A stretch of DNA of 7,255 bases from Alphaproteobacteria bacterium (GTDB lineage: Bacteria > Pseudomonadota > Alphaproteobacteria > Rhizobiales > Rhizobiaceae), in NCBI GenBank assembly GCA_017308345.1, contig JAFKFE010000240.1:1-7255 (forward strand). The letters run 5' to 3'. The notes below the pieces were generated by a model. That model saw nothing but the letters and a program-made list of their open reading frames with translations, was not told where the DNA came from and did no database searches. Shown in pieces: positions 1 to 4,507 of the stretch (the first letter of the stretch is position 1; every line of letters begins with the position of its first letter). The translations under genes and the position numbers were made by a program.

Positions 1-871
1 TGGGCGCGAGCTTTTTCGAATGGTGCGCACATTGCGGCGGCACCATTTCGACATGACCATCGACATCACCGACTCCAAGACCTCGCGGATCGTTTCCGAA
101 CTGGTGCATGCGCCGGTCCGGGTCGGCTATTTCCCGACGGAGCGACCCCTGCGCTGGTATGAGCGCCAGCCGGCGAATGTGAGGATGAAGCCCTTCGGGT
201 TCGGCAAAAGGCACTATCTCTACCGCTATTTGTCTCCGTTGGAGGCGCTCGGCGTCGACTTGCGCGTCAGGGCGCCGGCCATTCGGCCGATGCCTTTCCA
301 GACGACGCGCGTCCTGGCGCTGCTGGCCAGGCACCATATCCAGCCGAACGCCTTTGTCGCGGTTCATGCCGGAGCAAGCTTCGCCGGTCGCCGCTGGCAG
401 CCGGAGCGCTTTGCCGAGGCAATCGACAGGATCGCCGGCGAAACAGGCCTGCGGGTGGTTCTGGTTGGCGGCCCGGACGAAAACGAAGCGACCGCGAAGA
501 TCATGGCCGCGGCGAAGACGCCTGTCGTCAATCTGGCGGGCGCGCTGCCGCTGGAAACGCTGCTGGCCCTGCTCGAGCAGGCTCGGCTCTTCCTCGGCAA
601 CGAAAGCGGCCCGATGCATATGGCGGCCGCGGCCGGCACGCCGGTCGTCGGCCTGTTCGGCCTGACCAGCCCGGTCCGCTGGGCGCCGGTCGGCGTGCCC
701 AGCATTTCGTTGCGGCCATCCATGCCTTGCGACTGCGTCGGCGGCGATCTGTGCCGTCGGACCGACCCGAGCAAGGCATGCTGCGTCTGGCGTCTGGATG
801 TCGAACCGGTGGTGGACGCGGTGCTGGAACTCCTGGCGCGCACCGAGACGGCCCTGGAAGCGGCCGTCTGA
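1..871 (+). CDS. Glycosyltransferase family 9 (heptosyltransferase-like), copy 1, 5' end outside window
   Basis: The reading frame is open from base 2 to the TGA at 869-871, giving 289 visible residues. The first ATG in the window (base 20) is not the start: the codons before it (GRELFR) align with an internal part of copy 2, so the N-terminal Rossmann half lies to the left. The visible part is the C-terminal GT-B domain of GT9 enzymes of the ADP-heptose:LPS heptosyltransferase type. It shows FVAVHAGASF, LVGGPDENEA and the nucleotide-sugar-binding signature NESGPMHMAAAAG followed by PVVGLFG. A five-cysteine segment (MPCDC..GDLC...KACC) lies near the C-terminus. Family knowledge puts such enzymes at the cytoplasmic face, adding a sugar to LPS core or another envelope glycan. 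Donor and acceptor cannot be read from sequence. The signature has Glu where copy 2 and most relatives have Asp. Confidence 0.9.
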   Translation, partial: GRELFRMVRTLRRHHFDMTIDITDSKTSRIVSELVHAPVRVGYFPTERPLRWYERQPANVRMKPFGFGKRHYLYRYLSPLEALGVDLRVRAPAIRPMPFQTTRVLALLARHHIQPNAFVAVHAGASFAGRRWQPERFAEAIDRIAGETGLRVVLVGGPDENEATAKIMAAAKTPVVNLAGALPLETLLALLEQARLFLGNESGPMHMAAAAGTPVVGLFGLTSPVRWAPVGVPSISLRPSMPCDCVGGDLCRRTDPSKACCVWRLDVEPVVDAVLELLARTETALEAAV

Positions 872-914
872 CATTGGCGCGAGATTCCGTGCCGCCTGCC
901 GGCCGCGTCGCGCC

Positions 915-1047
915 TCCTGGAGACGGTCCGCGAAAAGTGTGAAGCGGCCGGGTTCGGCCGTTTCGCCGTGGCCCTGCGTTCGCAATTGCGTCAAAACCAA
1001 CGAAATAGAGTACTTTCACCGTTTCCGCGAAACGATGAAACGCTGTC
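915..1047 (+). repeat. Interspersed intergenic repeat, copy A
   Basis: This stretch aligns with 3740-3867 in the same orientation. Both begin TCCTGGAG, share GAAAAG, TTCGCCGT and AATTGCGTCAAAAC at the same spacing (76 bases from the left edge to AATTGCG in both), and end in an inverted repeat containing GAAACG. Copy A has 5 more bases in the right part. The right-end hairpin has arms TTTCACCGTTT (1014-1024) and AAACGATGAAA (1030-1040) with one mismatch. A small GGCCG/CGGCC hairpin sits at 946-959. The element resembles a repeat family I remember as abundant in Mesorhizobium and Rhizobium intergenic regions; that is recall, not a search. It has no coding potential and lies between the two glycosyltransferase paralogues. 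Confidence 0.75.
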
Positions 1048-1060
1048 GGCGCGCCAGAGT

Positions 1061-1066
1061 TATGAT
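1061..1066 (+). promoter_or_regulatory. Possible -10 element (TATGAT) for glycosyltransferase copy 2
   Basis: TATGAT matches the sigma-70 -10 consensus at five of six bases and lies just after the repeat, 61 bases before the preferred ATG. No convincing -35 hexamer is seen 16-18 bases upstream, so this is a weak call. A start about 7 bases downstream would place the dyad at 1080-1101 in the early transcribed region. Confidence 0.25.
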
Positions 1067-1079
1067 GGTCCACGGCCTT

Positions 1080-1101
1080 GTGGTCTTGTATATGAGACCA
1101 C
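1080..1101. promoter_or_regulatory. Perfect 7-bp dyad upstream of glycosyltransferase copy 2 (candidate operator or 5'UTR hairpin)
   Basis: Arms GTGGTCT (1080-1086) and AGACCAC (1095-1101) are exact reverse complements around the 8-base AT-rich spacer TGTATATG. The arm centres are about 1.5 helical turns apart, as in many dimeric regulator sites. The dyad ends 25 bases before the preferred ATG at 1127. As RNA it would form a 7-bp hairpin. The regulator is unknown. Confidence 0.45.
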
Positions 1102-1126
1102 GCGAATAATGCGCGATGGTTTTCAG

Positions 1127-2287
1127 ATGTCGACGTCTCAGCCCAGCTTCCCGGACTCCGACCCTTCCGATGCCCGGACACGGGTGCCGCGGGTTCCCTC
1201 CGGGGCCGTCCGCTCGATCCTGATCCTGCAGACGAAATATATCGGCGATCTGGTCCTTTCCTCAGCGCTGGCGAAGAATCTGCGGCTCGAATACCCCGCC
1301 GCCCGCATCGTCTTCCTCTGCGACGCGAACTTCGCCGGTCTCCTCATGGCCAACGACGTCGCCTCGGAGGTCGTGACCTTCCGCCGCTCCTATATGCGCG
1401 GCACACCGCCTCGGCGTTTGCAGGAACTCATTCTTACGCTGTTTGAATTACGCCGCCGCCATTTCGACATGACCATCGACATCACCGACACGAGGACGTC
1501 GCGGTTCATCTCGGGAATGGCCGGTGCACGGGTTCGCGTTGGGTACCACCCGTCGGAAAACCCCCTGCGCTTGCCTGGACGCCAATCCGTCAATGTCAAG
1601 GCAAAGCCGTTCGGCTATGGCGGGCAGCACTTTCTCCATCGATATCTCTCGCCATTGGAGGCGCTCGGCATAGACCTGCGCGCGCGCTTTCCCGTCTTGC
1701 AGCCGCAGCCGTCTGAGACGGCGAAAGCCCTGGCACTGCTGGACAAGTTCCACCTTCGGCCGAACGCCTTCGTCGCGGTGCATGCCGGGGCAAGCTTTCC
1801 CGGGCGCCGGTGGCAGCCCGAGCGATTTGCCGCCGCAATCGACCGGATAGCGGCTGAGACCGGCCTGGACGTCGCCCTGGTCGGCGGTCCGGAGGAAAAT
1901 GAGGCGGTCGAAAAGATCCTGGCGTCCGCGAAGACGCCGATCGCCAATCTGGCCGGAGCGGTGCCGCTCGCAACGTTGCCGGCGCTGTTCAAGCAGGCGC
2001 GGCTGTTTCTCGGCAACGACAGCGGCCCCATGCACATGGCGGCCGCGGCCGGCATTCCCGTCGTCGGCCTCTTTGGTTTGCAGAATCCGATCCGCTGGGG
2101 GCCGGTCGGCGTGCCGAGCATCGCGATGCGGCCGTCCATGCCTTGCGATTGCCTCGGCGGCGACCTGTGCAGACGGCCCGACCCCAACAAGGCCTGCTGT
2201 GTCTGGCGCCTGGAGGTCGAACCGGTCGTAGGGGCAGTGCTCGAACTTCTGGCGCGGACGGAGACAGCCCTGAAAGCCAGCGTGTAA
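1127..2287 (+). CDS. Glycosyltransferase family 9 (heptosyltransferase-like), copy 2
   Basis: A full-length GT9 enzyme of 386 residues, near the usual family size. The N-terminal Rossmann strand RSILILQ is followed by KYIGDLVLSSALAKNL, whose Gly40-Asp41 matches the conserved GD of WaaC/WaaF-type enzymes. The C-terminal half has VHAGASFPGRRWQPERF, LVGGPEENEA and the signature N297-DSGPMH-303 then AAAAGIPVVGLFG. The Cys-rich tail MPCDCLGGDLC...KACCVW is shared with copy 1. The frame is open back to 968, but that stretch is repeat copy A, so I start at ATG 1127. ATG 1109 (six more residues) is nearly as likely, and neither has a strong Shine-Dalgarno. It probably transfers a heptose or other sugar to LPS core or another envelope glycan. 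It is about 73% identical to copy 1 with no gaps in the shared 279 residues. Confidence 0.88.
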   Translation: MSTSQPSFPDSDPSDARTRVPRVPSGAVRSILILQTKYIGDLVLSSALAKNLRLEYPAARIVFLCDANFAGLLMANDVASEVVTFRRSYMRGTPPRRLQELILTLFELRRRHFDMTIDITDTRTSRFISGMAGARVRVGYHPSENPLRLPGRQSVNVKAKPFGYGGQHFLHRYLSPLEALGIDLRARFPVLQPQPSETAKALALLDKFHLRPNAFVAVHAGASFPGRRWQPERFAAAIDRIAAETGLDVALVGGPEENEAVEKILASAKTPIANLAGAVPLATLPALFKQARLFLGNDSGPMHMAAAAGIPVVGLFGLQNPIRWGPVGVPSIAMRPSMPCDCLGGDLCRRPDPNKACCVWRLEVEPVVGAVLELLARTETALKASV

Positions 2288-2288
2288 G

Positions 2289-2306
2289 GCGAAAGCAAAT
2301 TTTCGC
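2289..2306 (+). terminator. Small hairpin just after glycosyltransferase copy 2 (weak terminator candidate)
   Basis: GCGAAA (2289-2294) and TTTCGC (2301-2306) form a perfect 6-bp stem over a 6-base loop, starting one base after the stop codon. A run of five T follows only 8 bases later (2315-2319), so it is not a textbook intrinsic terminator. It could instead protect the 3' end. Confidence 0.25.
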
Positions 2307-2371
2307 GACTGCCCTTTTTGCGCTGTTTGCCGTCCCTAATTTCGCCTAGATGCCGGTCTGTTGAGACAAGT

Positions 2372-2392
2372 CTTGCAGAGGCAAGTTTTCTT
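2372..2392 (+). terminator. CTTGC/GCAAG hairpin followed by TTTTCTT (weak terminator or leader element)
   Basis: CTTGC (2372-2376), loop AGAG, GCAAG (2381-2385), then TTTTCTT (2386-2392). The shape is that of an intrinsic terminator but the stem is only 5 bp. It lies 29 bases before the deacetylase start, so it could end transcription from the glycosyltransferase gene or act in the deacetylase leader. Confidence 0.3.
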
Positions 2393-2421
2393 GGCGCGAC
2401 GCGCCGGTTTGGAATGGATTA

Positions 2422-3174
2422 ATGGGTCTGCTTCGAAACTCTCTTTGCGCGATGGCGATGGCGATGTCGCTGTTCGCCATATCCGCGGGCAATGCCGCGA
2501 CGCTGGTCGAGCCGACGTTGCATCTGAGGCCGCAAGCCGCCGCCGAAGGGGGTGCGCGAGTCGCCCTCACGCTCGACGCCTGCGGCGGAAAGACCGACAC
2601 CCGGATCCTTTCGGCGCTTGTCGACAACAAGATACCGGCGACGATCTTCGTTACCGGCATCTGGCTGAAGCGCAATGCGGCGGCCGTCGAGATCATGCGG
2701 TCGCACCCTGATCTGTTCGAATTGGAAAACCATGGCGGCCGCCATATTCCGGCGGTCGATACGCCGCGGACGATCTATGGCATCCGCAGCGCCGGCAGTC
2801 CGGACGCGGTTCAGGCCGAGGTTGAATCCGGCGCCGCCGCTTTGGCCAGCGCGGGCGGTCCGGCGCCCAAATGGTTTCGCGGCGCCACCGCCGAATACAG
2901 CCCCACGGCGATCGCCATGATCCGCAAGCTGGGCTTCAAGATCGCCGGCTTCTCGGTCAATGGCGACGGCGGCTCGCTGCTCGGCGCGAAGGAAACGGCG
3001 CGCCGCATCGGTGCCGCCAAGGATGGCGACGTCATCATCGCCCACATCAACCAGCCGACCCATGCGGCCGGCGAAGGCGTGGTCCAGGGGCTGCTCGCCC
3101 TGAAGCAGAAGGGCATGACCTTTGTGCGCCTGGATGATGCCGAGGGCGTGGGCAACGACGGCACCACGGACTGA
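2422..3174 (+). CDS. Secreted polysaccharide deacetylase, NodB-homology domain (CE4)
   Basis: A 250-residue protein with an N-terminal signal peptide: positive MGLLRNS, hydrophobic core to about residue 20, likely cleavage after SAGNA near residue 25. The rest is one NodB-type carbohydrate esterase 4 domain, expected to remove acyl groups from an envelope or extracellular glycan in the periplasm. Motif 1 is TLDACGG with Asp52 in the catalytic-base position, and the second Asp of the classical TFDDG is replaced by Ala53. The metal-binding H-x3-H is His104/His108 in ENHGGRH. Motif 3 is FRGATAEY (Arg153). The late motif is GDVIIAH with His208. Asp59 is a nearby acidic residue that could stand in for the lost ligand (inference). 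The start is chosen because it gives a complete signal peptide; the ribosome site (GGAATGG) is weak and an ATG run lies just inside. It lies 134 bases after the glycosyltransferase gene on the same strand. Substrate unknown. Confidence 0.9.
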   Translation: MGLLRNSLCAMAMAMSLFAISAGNAATLVEPTLHLRPQAAAEGGARVALTLDACGGKTDTRILSALVDNKIPATIFVTGIWLKRNAAAVEIMRSHPDLFELENHGGRHIPAVDTPRTIYGIRSAGSPDAVQAEVESGAAALASAGGPAPKWFRGATAEYSPTAIAMIRKLGFKIAGFSVNGDGGSLLGAKETARRIGAAKDGDVIIAHINQPTHAAGEGVVQGLLALKQKGMTFVRLDDAEGVGNDGTTD

Positions 3175-3238
3175 GGCGTTGTGCGAAGGGCGGCGGCTGG
3201 ATTTGGTAGCCGCATTCTTCCGCGATTGGCGTAACGCC
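3175..3238. repeat. Nested inverted repeats after the deacetylase gene (possible terminator)
   Basis: GGCGTT (3175-3180) pairs with AACGCC (3233-3238). Inside it GCGGCT (3193-3198) pairs with AGCCGC (3208-3213) over a 9-base loop, and that inner hairpin is followed by ATTCTTCC. GGCGTAACGCC (3228-3238) is itself a near-perfect palindrome. The structure starts one base after the stop codon in the gap between converging genes, so a transcript-ending or transcript-stabilising role is plausible. Confidence 0.4.
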
Positions 3239-3248
3239 CGTCCCTGCG

Positions 3249-3299
3249 TCATCCACGAGTCCGCGCTGCGTCGCTACGCTCCTGCTTCGCCCTGGGATT
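3249..3299. repeat. Probable second class of short interspersed repeat
   Basis: The segment with core GCGCTGCGTCGCTACGCTCC, then TGCTTCGCCC, flanked by ATCC on the left and GGAT on the right, resembles from memory a short palindromic intergenic element common in Mesorhizobium genomes (arms like ATCCTAGGG/CCCTAGGAT around GCTTCGCTCC-type cores). Here the left arm is degenerate. Only one copy is in this window, so the call rests on recall. Confidence 0.4.
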
Positions 3300-3341
3300 G
3301 TTTGAGAAGGATCAGGTAGTTTGGCGGCCGGGACCCGCAGT

Positions 3342-3731
3342 TCAGTCGGGCTTGGCTTCGACCGTCACCTTGCTCGCATAGAACGCGCCGTGATTGCGGA
3401 TTCCGGTCATTTCGTCGAACGGCTGCTCATAAGCCCACATCGCGTTCTTGCCGGCTTCGCCGGCCGCTCGCACGCTCCAGTAGCTGGCGTCGCCCTTGTA
3501 GGGGCAGTGCGTTGAGTGCTCGGTGCCGGCGAGCTTGCTGAAGTCGATGTCGTCGAACGGGATGTAGAAGACCGTCGGATAGGGCGGTTCGGACAGCAGC
3601 TTGGCCCGGGTCGATCGGGCGATGACGGTATCGCCGGCGCGCACGGTGACATTGCCGCGATAGGGTTCGACGGCGATCACCTTGTCGGGATTGCGCTGAA
3701 AGCCGGGGGCGGGGTTGGCAGGCTTGTCCAT
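3342..3731 (-). CDS. DUF427 domain protein
   Basis: A 129-residue protein that is almost entirely one DUF427 domain (PF04248). Recognisable blocks are YPTVFYIPFDDIDF (about residues 51-64), TEHSTHCPYKGDASYWSV (about 70-87) and the C-terminal NAMWAYEQPFDEM then NHGAFYASKVTVE. No signal peptide or membrane segment is seen, so it is probably cytosolic. The biochemical role of the family is not established to my knowledge; the conserved His-Cys-Tyr-Lys block suggests a functional site but I infer no reaction. The start is supported by AGGAGA on the minus strand (3738-3743), six bases before the ATG. That site overlaps the end of repeat copy B. It converges with the deacetylase gene. Confidence 0.9.
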   Translation of the reverse strand: MDKPANPAPGFQRNPDKVIAVEPYRGNVTVRAGDTVIARSTRAKLLSEPPYPTVFYIPFDDIDFSKLAGTEHSTHCPYKGDASYWSVRAAGEAGKNAMWAYEQPFDEMTGIRNHGAFYASKVTVEAKPD

Positions 3732-3737
3732 GAACGG

Positions 3738-3743
3738 TCTCCT
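3738..3743 (-). promoter_or_regulatory. Ribosome binding site of the DUF427 gene, overlapping a repeat end
   Basis: AGGAGA on the minus strand, six bases from the ATG at 3731. Four of its six bases belong to the TCCTGGAG edge shared by both copies of the 130-base repeat, whose complement is CTCCAGGA. Confidence 0.7.
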
Positions 3744-3867
3744 GGAGCAATTCCAAGAAAAGCGCGAAACGGTTAGGCTCGGCGGCTTCGCCGTAGCCTT
3801 CCGTCCGGAATTGCGTCAAAACAAAAGAGAACGGTTTGCCGTCTTTGTGAAACGGTGAAACGTTCTC
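3740..3867 (+). repeat. Interspersed intergenic repeat, copy B
   Basis: Second copy of the element at 915-1047, in the same orientation. It has TCCTGGAG at the left edge, a hairpin GGCT+CGGCG (3776-3784) with CGCCG...AGCC (3789-3798) around loop GCTT with one bulged base, then AATTGCGTCAAAAC. At the right is a long inverted repeat with GAGAACG (3828-3834) pairing with CGTTCTC (3861-3867), continued inward by CCGT/ACGG. It fills most of the gap between the DUF427 gene and the next minus-strand gene and reaches into the DUF427 ribosome site. Confidence 0.75.
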
Positions 3868-3895
3868 GCGGGAGACTTACATGTGTCGGGCAAAT

Positions 3896-3919
3896 GCGCC
3901 GCGCAAGTTCGCGCGGCGC
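3896..3919 (-). terminator. Strong GC hairpin downstream of the small minus-strand gene (probable terminator)
   Basis: GCGCCGCGC (3896-3904) and GCGCGGCGC (3911-3919) are perfect 9-bp arms over a 6-base loop. It begins 41 bases after the stop of the minus-strand gene ending at 3961. Read in that direction the stem is followed by ATTTGCCC, so the U-tract is short. Transcription termination or mRNA 3'-end protection is the likely role. Confidence 0.5.
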
Positions 3920-3960
3920 CAGGCGCCATCACCATTCCTTGAATGTCCGTCGCCCGGCCG

Positions 3961-4317
3961 TCAGGCGGCCGTCTTGAAGGCATCCATGAGGCCGGCATAG
4001 GCGGCGGCAATTCCGGCCACCGGATTGGTGCTTCTTGCCGCGGTTTCGACCTTGAGCGCGCCGCCGCTGGTCGGCAGCGTCAGCAGCAGGAACTGGCGGT
4101 TGCCGGCGTCGCCGATGCAGGCGGCGGCGACATGCTCGCCGTTCTCGCCGTTTTCGACGCGCATCTTGAACAGCAGCGTTCCGCCGACGGCCTCCAGCGC
4201 GCCGCCGACGACTTCGGCAAATTCATCTTCGGAAACGGTTTTGGTGTCCGGCGTCAGATCGTCCAGACTTTCGGCAAGCGTGCTTTCAAGGGCCTTATCG
4301 TCGAGCTGCGCGTCCAT
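3961..4317 (-). CDS. Small protein of unknown function, 118 residues
   Basis: I do not recognise the family. The protein starts MDAQLDDKALESTLAES and is acidic in its first 45 residues. The middle (about residues 46-55) is small and hydrophobic: VVGGALEAVG. The second half has alternating hydrophobic stretches (LLFKMRVE, RQFLLLTLP) suggesting beta strands, and ends in an Ala-rich helix (VAGIAAAYAGLMDAFKTAA). There is no clear signal peptide or transmembrane helix. An upstream in-frame ATG at 4344 exists, but GGAGAG (minus strand, 4324-4329) lies six bases before the ATG at 4317, which decides the start. It is divergent from the acyl-CoA ligase gene. The good ribosome site and downstream hairpin support a real gene. 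Confidence 0.75.
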   Translation of the reverse strand: MDAQLDDKALESTLAESLDDLTPDTKTVSEDEFAEVVGGALEAVGGTLLFKMRVENGENGEHVAAACIGDAGNRQFLLLTLPTSGGALKVETAARSTNPVAGIAAAYAGLMDAFKTAA

Positions 4318-4349
4318 GCGAATCTCTCCATTCGCCAATCTCACCCAGC

Positions 4350-4369
4350 CCGTTAACGAAACTTAACGG
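4350..4369. promoter_or_regulatory. Perfect dyad CCGTTAA-n6-TTAACGG in the divergent promoter region
   Basis: Arms CCGTTAA (4350-4356) and TTAACGG (4363-4369) are exact inverted repeats around CGAAAC. The site is 32 bases upstream of the minus-strand gene start. On the minus strand a CATAAT at 4383-4388 could be a -10 element (no good -35 seen), placing the dyad just after the transcription start. It is an operator candidate; the regulator is unknown. Confidence 0.4.
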
Positions 4370-4452
4370 CGACGATGGCCGGATTATGGCGGTTTTCCTG
4401 GTTCTTCGATCCATCCACGGGCTTCGACTTATGGCGGCTGGACAATCCGCCG

Positions 4453-4479
4453 GTTCGTTCCACAATGTGCGGAACAAAC
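4453..4479. promoter_or_regulatory. Candidate operator upstream of the acyl-CoA ligase gene
   Basis: A 27-base imperfect palindrome with 12-base arms (10 of 12 paired) around a 3-base centre. The inner part reads GTTCCACA, ATG, TGCGGAAC (4457-4475), 7 of 8 paired. It ends 28 bases before the ATG of the ligase gene, where a repressor would block transcription. The TTCCxCA/TGxGGAA form recalls binding sites described for some IclR-family regulators, but that assignment is memory-based and tentative. Confidence 0.45.
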
Positions 4480-4493
4480 GACGCGAACGCGCT

Positions 4494-4503
4494 AAGGGGA
4501 GGA
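4494..4503 (+). promoter_or_regulatory. Ribosome binding site of the acyl-CoA ligase gene
   Basis: AAGGGGAGGA lies four bases before the ATG at 4508 (five counting from AGG). It is the strongest Shine-Dalgarno on the plus strand of this window and fixes the start. Confidence 0.7.
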
Positions 4504-4507
4504 ATAG

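Noticed and set aside
968..1126. Extension of glycosyltransferase copy 2 to an ATG at 968
   Set aside because: Most of the added residues (968-1047) would be encoded by repeat copy A, and the rest by the dyad region. There is no ribosome site, and GT9 proteins do not carry such an extension.
528..1181. Open frames on the minus strand opposite the glycosyltransferases
   Set aside because: Shadows in GC-rich coding sequence: Pro/Arg/Gly/Ser-rich translations without domains. Similar shadows appear opposite both paralogues (364-843 and 1615-2298) simply because the genes are paralogous.
2419..3252. A 277-codon minus-strand frame opposite the deacetylase gene
   Set aside because: The plus-strand product has a signal peptide and the CE4 motifs, whereas the antisense product is low-complexity and Arg/Gly/Ala-rich.
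915..3867. Repeat copies A and B as ends of a composite mobile element carrying glycosyltransferase copy 2 and the deacetylase
   Set aside because: The two copies lie in the same orientation, are well diverged, and no transposase or target duplication is visible. The repeat is probably just a frequent interspersed element.
4433..4451. GGCGG/CCGCC inverted repeat upstream of the acyl-CoA ligase gene
   Set aside because: Five-bp GC arms occur often by chance at this base composition, and it is much weaker than the neighbouring dyad at 4453-4479.
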